From Acetivibrio straminisolvens JCM 21531 (GTDB lineage Bacteria; Bacillota; Clostridia; Acetivibrionales; Acetivibrionaceae), in assembly GCF_000521465.1 (NCBI RefSeq), contig NZ_BAVR01000024.1:1-49717 (forward strand): DNA of 49,717 nucleotides, read 5' to 3'. Within the stretch, counting starts at the first letter, position 1; each line of letters starts with the position of its first letter. Of this stretch, positions 1 through 8,557 are shown in pieces. Position numbers and translations under genes: made by a program. A model generated the notes under the pieces. That model was not told the origin of the DNA. It saw only the letters and a list, made by a program, of their open reading frames with translations, and searched no databases.

Positions 1-206
1 CTATTTTTTAAATATATTTAAAACATACCGTATATATTTCATAATTAATCTAAGCCTTTATTATTATAGCATATTTCTAATTATTATAAACAATATTTTA
101 CTTAAAAAGAGCTAAAACTTTCAAATATCAAACGGCGGCAAACATATATGAAAAGAACCGGCAGATGTCATGCCAGCTCCTTTTTAAGAAACTTCCGTTT
201 ACCAAA

Positions 207-1433
207 TCAGTTAAGCCTTTCCACTTCCCCCCTCATTATCGGGGTTCCCCATTGTACATGCTTGCTTTCATCCAAAATAGCTTTGTATACACCCAACGTC
301 TTCTCTGTGACTGCATCCCAATTGTAAATCGAATTAACCTTCTCCAATGCTTTTTTCTTCATTTTCTCCGCTTTTTCCGGGTTATGAAGTATTTCTAATA
401 TGCTGTCTGCAAGGGAATTGGCATTTCCCGTGTAAGACTTCATACCGTCAACGCCATGTTCTACAATTTCTCCAAGCCCTCCGGTATCGGAAACGACAAC
501 CGGAACATTTGCAACCATACCTTCCAAAGCTACAATTCCAAAAGGTTCGTAAAGGCTTGGGAAAACTGCAATATCAACACATTTATAGAGTTTAAGAAGC
601 TCTTCATCGCTTATGTATCCGGTGAAGTACACTTTGTGGGATACGCCCATACTCTCAGCCTTCCATTTCAAATGATCAAGCTGCGGACCTTTTCCTGCAA
701 TCACAAACTTAACATCGTTATAGAAGTGGGATACTTTTGGGAGTGCATCTATCAGTACATGTACACCTTTTTCGTTTACCAGCCTTCCAACAAAGAATAC
801 AATTTTCTCGTTATCCTGTGCAAACTTTCTCCGAAAATCCATATCTTTCTTATAGCCTCTGAATTTATCCAGATCAACCCCATTGGGAATGACATTTATT
901 TTGTCATTGGGAATTTTAAATATGGACATAACTTCATTCTTCATATATTCGCTATTGACAATAAGCCTCCAGGCCTCAAAAGCAAGCCACCACTCCACAT
1001 TGTTTATATACCGCTGGGTGTCATTATGTATACCCCAGTTCCTGCCATGCTCTGTAGCATGTATCGTTGCAACAAGAGGTGTAGAATAGGCATGCTTTAA
1101 AACTCTCGCTGCAAAAGCAACCAGCCAGTCATGTGCATGGATAATATCAAACTTACCCGTTTCATTTATAAGCTTTGTAGCATGTTCCACAATAGCGAAA
1201 TTTAAATGAAGAACCCAGTCAACGAAATTGTTCGGAGTTACGTCATAGGAATGGAGCCTGTGTACATTGACATTTTCATCCCTCTCAAACTCCCGAGTTC
1301 CCATCTCCCAGCATGTTATAACATGAACATCACAGCCCCGCGCTCCAAGCTTTTGCGCCAAGCCGTGAACAACTCTGGATATCCCTCCGACAATTCTAGG
1401 GGGATACTCCCATGAAAGCATTAAAATCCGCAT
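207..1433 (-). CDS. GT4 family glycosyltransferase, glycogen/starch synthase-like
   Basis: The roughly 409-residue protein opens with a sugar-nucleotide-binding loop (SWEYPPRIVGGISRVVHGL) of the GT4/GT5 GT-B fold type. It carries the donor-site signature around EPFGIVALEGM, where the E-x7-E pair contacts the nucleotide sugar, and a typical VFFVGRLVNEKGV strand before the second Rossmann domain. This suits a cytoplasmic retaining glycosyltransferase. The short length resembles compact thermophile glycogen synthases, but the acceptor cannot be told from sequence. The reading frame extends to a GTG at 1448, but a GGAGGAG ribosome binding site sits just before ATG 1433, so I chose that start. No neighbour in the window points to a pathway. 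No frameshift is seen. Confidence 0.88.
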   Translation of the reverse strand: MRILMLSWEYPPRIVGGISRVVHGLAQKLGARGCDVHVITCWEMGTREFERDENVNVHRLHSYDVTPNNFVDWVLHLNFAIVEHATKLINETGKFDIIHAHDWLVAFAARVLKHAYSTPLVATIHATEHGRNWGIHNDTQRYINNVEWWLAFEAWRLIVNSEYMKNEVMSIFKIPNDKINVIPNGVDLDKFRGYKKDMDFRRKFAQDNEKIVFFVGRLVNEKGVHVLIDALPKVSHFYNDVKFVIAGKGPQLDHLKWKAESMGVSHKVYFTGYISDEELLKLYKCVDIAVFPSLYEPFGIVALEGMVANVPVVVSDTGGLGEIVEHGVDGMKSYTGNANSLADSILEILHNPEKAEKMKKKALEKVNSIYNWDAVTEKTLGVYKAILDESKHVQWGTPIMRGEVERLN

Positions 1434-1647
1434 ATAACTCTCCTCCACCGGAAATTCTGCAATTGTTACTGTGTTGTCTATATACTAGTATACGCAATAT
1501 ATTCTTTTTTATAGAGAAAGATTTCAACTTAAGCGAAAAAATATTTGGTAAATTCAACCACCTTAGATACAAAAACCAAAATTATTATATATAAGTCTAT
1601 TATTATTCGTCAAGCCAATTAAAATTCCTGCTTTTTTCCTTTATGTC

Positions 1648-3020
1648 TTACATTCTTTTTGCACCTTCGTAAGCAAGTTCGGAACGTTCGCATTCCTCGT
1701 CGTACAAAGAAACCTGGAAACACAGGCTGCTTCCCTTCATCCTTTCAGATGCATAGCACAAACCGTTTGTTCTGATATCAAGGAAAGGATGATCTATTTG
1801 CTCCGGGTCCCCAATTAGTACTATCTTGGTTCCTTCACCCGCTCTTGTTATGATACCTTTAACTTGCTTGGGAGTGAGGTTTTGAGCCTCATCGATTATT
1901 ATCCACTGCTTAACTATGGATCTTCCTCTTATAAAAGCAATGGCCTCCGTATTGATAATTTTTCTGTCAAACAATTCGTCAATCTTGTCCTTTAGCTCTT
2001 TTTCACTGGAATACCTCTCTTTATCGTCGTTGTCAATCAATATCTCCAAATTGTCTATAACAGGTCTTAAAAACGGAGCAATTTTATCTTGCTCTGTCCC
2101 CGGAAGATATCCTATATCCTCATCCAGTCTCACATTTGGTCTGCACACAAGGATCTTCCTGTACAGCTTGTTCGGATCATCCAATAATTTGTGCAGCCCT
2201 ACTGCAAGGGAGTAGAAAGTTTTTGCCGTCCCTGCCGGCCCCTTGATTATTACAAGGGGCGCCTTGTCTGCATCCATCATCAAGGCCTCCTGCATAAATT
2301 TCTGTCCTGCATTTCTCGGGGTAACTCCGAAAGGATGTTCATTCAAAAAATTCAGCGGTACTATTTTTTTACCGTCAAAGCGCCCAAGAGCAGTATGTTT
2401 TTTATTTATATAAGATTGTATCAAAAGAAACTGATTTACAATCAAGCTCGGTTTCTTTTTGCTGAAATCGGCGTTAAACAGGAAAATGTCCTCTTGATCC
2501 AAGAACCCTTTACTGTAAAATTCATTCAATTTCTCCTCTGTGGTATATACATCCATCCTTCCTTTATATTGCTCCTCAAATACAGGGACCTGCTCTGCAA
2601 AAAAGTCTTGGGCTACAATATCCAGAATATCTGCCTTTATTCTCTCAAATATATCCTTTGTAACCAAAAAACATTTTCGCCTTTTTCGAGCAGGCCCTTA
2701 CAAACTTTCAGTATTCTGTTGTCGTTATTTGAATCATCCCAGCTTTCCGGAAGCTTAACACTGTTGCAGTTTAATTCAACCCTTAACAGTCCTCCATTTT
2801 CAAGCCTTACACCTTCATTTAACTTTCCCTTTGCCCTCAAATCGTCCAGAATCCTTGCCGCATGCCGTGCATTGGCACCCAATTCGGTGTTGTCCTTCTT
2901 AAACTTATCCAGTTCCTCCAGTACCACTTCGGGTATTACAACATTGTTGTCCCCGAAGGAATACAACGCAAATGGAGTTTGCAGCAATACATTTGTGTCA
3001 AGAACGAAGGTTTTTTTCAA
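1648..3020 (-). CDS. PIN-domain/PhoH-like ATPase (YlaK type), frameshifted in this sequence
   Basis: The N-terminal part (from MKKTFVLDTNVLL) is a PIN-like nuclease domain with the early Asp of the metal site. The C-terminal part is a PhoH ATPase with Walker A (IKGPAGTAKTF) and Walker B (WIIIDEAQNLT). Both occur together in the PhoH2/YlaK family, which is thought to be an RNA helicase-nuclease. The frame breaks in the A run at about 2666-2671 (T run on the coding strand). Adding one base gives ...ENVFLVTKDIFER... and a total of 458 codons, so I treat it as one gene with a consensus deletion. It is a single-gene unit with about 400 bases of free DNA upstream. Confidence 0.9.
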
Positions 3021-3437
3021 TGTTGATCGCTCCCATTCTATTGAATTTTTGTATTTGTAATAAATATCGGCAAAATAAGCCTATAATAAAATATGTCGGG
3101 CGCATGCCGTAAATAACCTTAGTAGATAATATTTTACCTCAACATTCAAATCACATGAAAAATAAACATTCCTAATAAATCACGATATTATTTGTGTTTT
3201 TTATCGATTTTTAAACACAAACTCCAAAAATCGTAAGCAACTGCTGGAATTGATAGGTAATTATGCTTGACGAGGGAAAAAAATAAAAGTAAAATTAAAG
3301 TACAATTAAACCATTTGATATTGCAAAATGATTCTCTTTTTTAACCCGGATAAAAAATTAAAGCTTTTTATAACATTGAAGGGTTCTGAACCAGAACCCT
3401 TTCCGGTTTTTTTCAACGCACCGGGCTTTCCATACAA
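3021..3437. other. Non-coding stretch with one hairpin
   Basis: This AT-rich 417-base gap lies between the PhoH-like gene and the cupin gene, both on the - strand. The only clear structure is a perfect inverted repeat (GGGTTCTG / CAGAACCC, about 3381-3399) followed on the + strand by TTTCCGGTTTTTTT. It lies just downstream of the cupin gene and may be its terminator, though the U-rich tract is better on the + strand. I see no open reading frame or RNA gene here. Confidence 0.5.
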
Positions 3438-3785
3438 TCAGTAAAGGAGAATCACTGCCATCATTACAAGGGGCTCATCTCCGACAGCTTCCACAGAATG
3501 AGAAGCTCCATTGCCTGTAATCACCGCATCACCGGGCCCAACTTCAGTGATAGTTCCATTATCGTTTACCGAACCCTTTCCGCTTATTATATAAAATATC
3601 TCTTCCTCACCAACATGCTCATGAAGACCAATTGACGAACCGGGATTTATAGTAATTTTAGCGCAGAGTCTGGCTTTTCCCCTAAGCTCTTCCTGTTTGA
3701 AAATATGCAAGAGCTCAACCGAGCCTTCTCCGCCCCTCATTTGCTCCTTTATTTCCTTAATCATATCCTTTTCTCTTTTAATCAT
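3438..3785 (-). CDS. Small cupin-domain protein
   Basis: This 115-residue single-domain cupin shows motif 1 as INPGSSIGLHEHVGEEEIFYIISG, split here by its metal ligands (H-x-H and the downstream Glu), and motif 2 as GDAVITGNGASHSVEAVGDEP with the closing His. The fold binds a metal and small ligands; substrate and reaction cannot be inferred. The first ATG has an AGGTG box about ten bases upstream; a second in-frame Met (residue 8) is an alternative start. The gene stands alone, with no operon partner to suggest a pathway. Confidence 0.85.
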   Translation of the reverse strand: MIKREKDMIKEIKEQMRGGEGSVELLHIFKQEELRGKARLCAKITINPGSSIGLHEHVGEEEIFYIISGKGSVNDNGTITEVGPGDAVITGNGASHSVEAVGDEPLVMMAVILLY

Positions 3786-3997
3786 TTATTTAATCACCTC
3801 TTATAAAATATTAAACAGATAAACTTTCTACATTTTCAATATATATTATTTTATTATATTGCATTAAACATTACAATACGATTATTCCAAAGCCATTGTT
3901 GCAAGCCTGACTTTTTCCGTTTTTGCATGTTTCATTATTCATGCCTGTTGAATAATGCCATTTCATGGAGTAAAATAGATAAGAGCTGTATGTAAAG

Positions 3998-4399
3998 GTG
4001 GTGATTAACATAAAAAATATATCTCCGGCGATTGTAAATATTCTGGTATTTGATGAAATAACAAAGCTTCATGGACGGGACCTTTTGTTCAACCCTTTTT
4101 TTAAAGCTCCGCCCATTACTTTGTCTTTTGTTACCTATACAATGGTTTCAAATATTCCAAACGGTATAATCAATTTTAAGTTCCGGCTTACGGACCCGAT
4201 GAACGAGCTAATGCATGAGACAAAAATAAATGCAGTGGATGTAAAGGACAATGCATTTTCCAATGTCCTGATTTGGAACAATGTAAACTTTAAAATGCTC
4301 GGTGAGCACACTATTACATTTTATCTGGCTACCGAAACAGGGTTTGAACCTACAGGAAGTACCGTTATAATTGTTGACAATCTCCCTGTAAAGCCGTAA
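3998..4399 (+). CDS. Conserved-looking small protein of unknown function (133 aa)
   Basis: I do not recognise a named function. The protein looks like an all-beta domain: alternating hydrophobic strands, a central stretch PITLSFVTYTMVSNIPNG, and an end (GEHTITFYLATETGFEP) like the last strands of an immunoglobulin-like sandwich. There is no signal peptide, membrane span or Cys. It resembles small clostridial beta-sandwich proteins of the DUF6941 kind, but that is a weak impression. The start is odd: AAAGGTGGTG serves as Shine-Dalgarno and also contains the only canonical start (GTG 3998 or 4001), while ATT/ATA codons lie at normal spacing. A good terminator follows. Confidence 0.65.
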   Translation: MVINIKNISPAIVNILVFDEITKLHGRDLLFNPFFKAPPITLSFVTYTMVSNIPNGIINFKFRLTDPMNELMHETKINAVDVKDNAFSNVLIWNNVNFKMLGEHTITFYLATETGFEPTGSTVIIVDNLPVKP

Positions 4400-4423
4400 G
4401 ACAAAGTTTTATTCGTAAATAAC

Positions 4424-4449
4424 AGGGCCTTGGCGCCCTTTTATTTTTT
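4424..4449 (+). terminator. Rho-independent terminator
   Basis: A GC-rich hairpin (AGGGC / GCCCT with a 6-base loop) is followed by TTTTATTTTTT, 25 bases after the stop of the 133-residue gene at 3998-4399. Confidence 0.8.
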
Positions 4450-4540
4450 GAGTAAACATTAAAATCTTCAAGGCTTAATATTCTTTTTTAGAATATAAAA
4501 AACGCCTATGTGCAAAACATAGACGTTTCATATTTATTAT

Positions 4541-4614
4541 TGGCTGCGGGAGAAGGATTCGAACCCTCACAAAATGATCCAGAGTCATTCGTGCTACCAT
4601 TACACAATCCCGCA
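4541..4614 (-). tRNA. tRNA-Gln (anticodon CUG)
   Basis: On the - strand the 74 bases fold as a cloverleaf. The acceptor stem pairs TGCGGGA with TCCCGCA, followed by G and an encoded CCA. The anticodon stem AATGA/TCATT closes the loop CTCTGGA, giving anticodon CUG (Gln, codon CAG). The T-arm contains the standard GGTTCGAATCC. It is an isolated tRNA gene between the 3998 gene and the SdbA-like gene. Confidence 0.93.
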
Positions 4615-4788
4615 ACGCTTTTGCAAAAAGTATTATAACACAGATTTTTTTTAAATGCAACGATATTTTTATCAAAAATTAATAAAAATATAAAAGAATA
4701 TTTTACCTGTGGCGTAAATAAGGGAAGCAGACCCATCAAAAGGCCGCTCCCCATACTTATTTTATGTCAAACAATGTTGGAGAAAATT

Positions 4789-6711
4789 TTACTTGTAGTA
4801 AATCTTGTATATAATTGCTGCAAGTTCGGCTCTTGAAGCATTTCCCTTTGGATTTATAATATTGCCGCTTCCCACAACAATACCTTCTTTAACCAAGGTT
4901 GCTACACCCTCAACCGCATATGAAGCTATCTGAGCTTTGTCTGAAAATCTTTCAACATCGGCACTCGTTCCCGGGCTTGAAATTTTTCCTGCTATCTTGA
5001 GGGCATTTGTTGTGAGTACCATCATATCCTGTCTTGTGATTTTTGCTTTCGGATTGAACTTGTTGTCTCCAACTCCTGTTGTAATTCCCAGCTCTTTTGC
5101 AATTCCCACGTATTCGTAATAATAATCCTTTTCGGACACATCGTCAAAATTAGAAGTAACATCAGCAGTTAATCCCAGTGCCTTTACAAGGAGTATCATG
5201 AAATCCGCCCTTGTTATATCTGCCTGAGGTGTAAAGGTGGTATCCGATGTACCGTTAATTACTCCTTTAGAAGCTAAAACTTCTATTTGCTTTTTAGCCC
5301 AAGCATAGGAACCGATATCCGTAAAGGTCTTGTGAACATATGAAACTGCATAAATGCTTAAATGATTTGTCTCAAATGTCACTACACCCAAATCAGGCAC
5401 ATATCTTCCGCTAGGTACAGAAACTGCTTTGCCTGCAGCATCAATATAAAGTACAACAATGTGCTCATGGTTTTCCAGCTCTTTTGCATCAGGCTTATAA
5501 GGTATCGATACCCTAACCTTGGCCTTAGAATTGCTCCATTCAACTTTCTTGCCGTCCACAACCACGCTTATATCAATTACCGGCCTGTTGCCTATCTTTT
5601 CTCTGAGCTCTGCACTCAATTCCTCGATTTTTACTTCTTTAACAACAAGTTCAACAACGGAATCTTCTTTAATAAGTTTTGATATACTCGGGTTGTCCAG
5701 CATGTTGGCAGGAACCTCTACAGTTCCCAGCTCTGTTGCTACTTTCAATTTGTATTCGGCACTATTGCTAAGAAGGAATTTAGCCGGAAGTTCCTGTATA
5801 TAGGTATCGGCATTTTCAGCCTTCCTTATGCTCAGCTCAACCGTTTTTTCACCTTCCGATTTTTCTGCTTCATCAATAGCTTTGCCTAATTTTTCATCAT
5901 CTATTACAGCCTTTGCTGCCCCTGTAGTCTCATCAATCACAGGCTCAATCTCTACTTTCACAGCATGTCCTGTCGATGAAGGTGTCTCAGTTGGTTTAAC
6001 TGTCGGTGAAGGAACAATACTAGGCGTAATTTGTGGTGTAACTTCCGGTGTAGCCGACGGAGTTACCGAAGGAGTCTCAGAACCCGGAATTTGTGTTCCC
6101 GGTGTTTCTTGAGGCTCGGAACTGCCACCAAACTTCAGCCCATCCGGCTGTATTACTTTGTATCCGGTAATATTTTCTCCGTTCCAGTCAAATAAAAATG
6201 TTCCAGAAACAGCTCCGGGCATAGTTGCAGAATCCTCGAATTTTACAGCAGTATTTTTCTTTTGGAGTATCTTAAATCCAACTTTTGCAATTACACCGCT
6301 TTCCTCTGCTGCTCCCGCTTCCCTGTACTCATTCAAATATGTATATGTAGCTCCAAAGTTCAGTATTCCCTCTTCCTTATTATTCGAGACCATCTGCAAA
6401 GGTCCAAAATCGTTATTTTTCAGCAAAGTGCGTCCCGAAGGAAATTCTGAGGACCCCAGTTCTTTTCCTGTCTCAGGATTCACAGCCATTAATACTTTTG
6501 CATCATATACAATATTTACTTGAAATCCCGCAAAATTCTTTACGTTGTTTATCCTGACAGTACCAATCAGTATATCTCCAATCTCTCCCGTATTGCGGTC
6601 AAACACAAGCTCAATACTCGGCACACTTTCCGCCTGCGCAAATCCTGTCGGCAGGCATATAGCAGCAATAAATACCGCCAGCAGTAATGATATCAGTCTT
6701 TTTTTCTTCAT
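4789..6711 (-). CDS. sdbA: SdbA-like cell-surface anchoring scaffoldin: type II cohesin plus SLH repeats
   Basis: Residues 1-27 are a signal peptide (KKKR, hydrophobic core, AQA cut). Residues 30-185 form a type II cohesin, including FAGFQVNIVYD, GVIAKVGFKIL and the final FDWNGENITGYKVIQP. A Pro/Thr/Ser linker (about 200-245, with TPSVTPS-type repeats) follows. A charged middle domain (about 250-460) ends with VVTFETNHLSIYAVSY. Three SLH repeats (about 463-640) complete the protein. In this family the cohesin grips the type II dockerin of the primary scaffoldin CipA, and the SLH repeats hold the complex to the cell wall, so it should tether cellulosomes. Length (640) and the place next to ppdK fit SdbA of A. 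thermocellus. OlpB-like proteins are an alternative, but they usually carry several cohesins. Confidence 0.9.
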   Translation of the reverse strand: MKKKRLISLLLAVFIAAICLPTGFAQAESVPSIELVFDRNTGEIGDILIGTVRINNVKNFAGFQVNIVYDAKVLMAVNPETGKELGSSEFPSGRTLLKNNDFGPLQMVSNNKEEGILNFGATYTYLNEYREAGAAEESGVIAKVGFKILQKKNTAVKFEDSATMPGAVSGTFLFDWNGENITGYKVIQPDGLKFGGSSEPQETPGTQIPGSETPSVTPSATPEVTPQITPSIVPSPTVKPTETPSSTGHAVKVEIEPVIDETTGAAKAVIDDEKLGKAIDEAEKSEGEKTVELSIRKAENADTYIQELPAKFLLSNSAEYKLKVATELGTVEVPANMLDNPSISKLIKEDSVVELVVKEVKIEELSAELREKIGNRPVIDISVVVDGKKVEWSNSKAKVRVSIPYKPDAKELENHEHIVVLYIDAAGKAVSVPSGRYVPDLGVVTFETNHLSIYAVSYVHKTFTDIGSYAWAKKQIEVLASKGVINGTSDTTFTPQADITRADFMILLVKALGLTADVTSNFDDVSEKDYYYEYVGIAKELGITTGVGDNKFNPKAKITRQDMMVLTTNALKIAGKISSPGTSADVERFSDKAQIASYAVEGVATLVKEGIVVGSGNIINPKGNASRAELAAIIYKIYYK

Positions 6712-7095
6712 TGATAATTTGCCTCCTCAATTAAAATTCGATATTTGATTTGCTATTGCCAAACTCTGCTTTTTATCTGCTTTTATTCAGACCCCCTCAC
6801 CCTTTGCTTCGTATAATTTACGAAAATTAGTGTAAAAAATCAAAAATTTGACCCCAAAAAACTAGATTTGGAGAAAGTTCGTATTAAGTGTAAAGACTAA
6901 GTGTAAAGAATTTTGTAAAATGCTGTATTGAACGATAAAATTGACAGAAGTACAAATAAATTATAGCATTTCTATCATTCAATGTAAATCTCTAAAGGTT
7001 CTACAATAAACATATAAAGCTTGATGCATATCCCTGCACCAAGCCTTATAACGTGTAATTTTGAGCTGAACATATAAAAATCTATGTGTTATTGT
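6712..7095. other. Upstream region of the scaffoldin gene; hairpin at 7017-7047
   Basis: This 384-base AT-rich gap separates the scaffoldin gene from the MFS gene (both - strand). A 12-base inverted repeat at 7017-7047 (AAGCTTGATGCA with TGCACCAAGCCTT) is a probable terminator for the MFS gene, although its U tract is weak. The rest should hold the promoter for the scaffoldin gene. I could not single out a convincing -35/-10 pair. No coding frame is seen. Confidence 0.5.
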
Positions 7096-8348
7096 TTACT
7101 TTTCAGACGCATGTTTCGGAGGTTTCAAAAAGGCAATTATTGCAAATCCCACAATTGCTGCAACACCGGCAATAACAAATGCCGTCAAAAATGCCTTTGA
7201 TGCACTGAAATAAGCAACAATGTATGAAGAAGCTACCGCTCCGACACCAAAACCAAGAAGAATAAGGCCATAAATTGTTGCGACATTTTTCGTTCCCCAG
7301 AAGTCAGCAGTCAATGCCGGGAAGACTCCAAGGAAACCTCCATATGAAAATCCGATGATTGCAATAAATGCCAGCATTAAATATGCTTTCGTAAATGATA
7401 CTCCTAGGATTGACGCTGCTGCGATAACAAGAAGTATTAAAAGTGTCCTCTTTCTTCCCAGTCTGTCTGAAATTGCTCCCCAGAAAAGACGACCGAAAGA
7501 ATTGAATGCACTGATAATCATAACTCCCGCAACAGCTGCTTCTTTTGTCAAGCCGCTACCCGGCTGCAGACCAAGAATTTTCGCCATAGGAATCATCATT
7601 GAACCTGCAGCAGTTGCACACATAAATGCAACAATTACCATATATAGCTGAGGTGTTTTTAAAGCTTCGGACGGAGTAAAACTCCTTACAGCAACTCCAT
7701 TTTTTGTAGCCGGCGGTGTCCAGCCTTGAGGCTTGAAACCTTCGGGAGGAGTAATTATAAAAAATGCTCCTACCAAATTCACCACAAAAAACACAATTCC
7801 CAATATGGCAAATGTGTTCAGAACACCATAATCTTTAATCAAGCTTCAGCTACAGGAGTAAACAAAAGACCTCCAAATCCCAAAGCCGAAACGATAATTC
7901 CCGTTACCAAGCCTCTTTTGTCAGGAAACCATTTCTGGCAGCAGGCAATTGTAGTCGTGTAAGCCATTCCCATTCCCAAACCACCTAAAATACCGTATGT
8001 AAGCCATAAAAGCCATGGGTTTGCCTCAGTAGTATACTTGGCAAGAAAAAAACCTATCCCCAGTACAACTCCTGCAGCAATAACTACTGTCCTTGGTTTC
8101 AATTTCTCTTGCAATTTTCCTCCGAGTGTACTGCCGACCGTCAACATTCCCAATAGCAGCGAATAAGCTAATGTACCGTGAGTTGCCGGCCAGTTAAACA
8201 AAGCATTGGGTGTTGTTTCACTAATGATAAGGTATGACTGGAATACACTCCAAATGTACGCTGTACCCAGACACAGCTGAATTGCTATACTCGCAATTAC
8301 AGGAATCCAGCGATTAAATTTTGGTGAAGCTACACTACTTTTTTCCAT
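7096..8348 (-). CDS. Major facilitator transporter, OFA (oxalate/formate antiporter-like) family; frameshifted in this sequence
   Basis: Twelve hydrophobic spans are visible across the two frame pieces. The N-terminal signature WIPVIASIAIQLCLGTAYIW, the inter-span loop FPDKRGLVTGI and the second-half motif ISDRLGRKRTLL are typical of the OFA group of MFS carriers, which move small carboxylates such as oxalate or formate. The substrate is not determined here. A single T is missing at about 7841. Restoring it reads ...FTPVAEALIKDYGVLN... and gives 418 codons. RBS AGGGGAAAGAG precedes ATG 8348. It lies downstream of ppdK, but the ppdK terminator separates them, so it is probably transcribed separately. 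Confidence 0.88.
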
Positions 8349-8498
8349 ACTCTTTCCCCTCTACAAAATTTTCTTTTTCTAAATGTTTCTTTAAAGATAC
8401 ACAATCAAATTATATAGTAATTATGTTTCTTACACAATTAGGATGAATAGAAAGATAAAAAAGCGTAAAAATCCTTCCCCATACAGGTAAAAAAACGT

Positions 8499-8534
8499 TA
8501 AAAAATGCTCGACATTACGTCAAGCATTTTTTAT
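8499..8534 (-). terminator. Terminator of ppdK
   Basis: A long inverted repeat (AAAAATGCTtGAC / GTCgAGCATTTTT) ending in a T run on both strands lies about 25 bases past the ppdK stop. Confidence 0.8.
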
Positions 8535-8557
8535 ATTTTTATATATTAATTATTTCA

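Noticed and set aside
1..206. Possible gene end at the left edge
   Set aside because: The stretch is very AT-rich, with no protein-like frame or RNA structure that I can support.
2191..3060. Long + strand open frame (289 codons) antisense to the PhoH-like gene
   Set aside because: It mirrors a strongly conserved coding gene, has no family-like features and no ribosome binding site.
4475..4754. Small - strand frames across the tRNA-Gln gene
   Set aside because: They run through the tRNA itself and have no protein-like character.
5960..6110. Repeat array in the scaffoldin gene (Thr/Pro codons)
   Set aside because: It is the ordinary low-complexity linker between the cohesin and the middle domain, not a CRISPR or mobile repeat.
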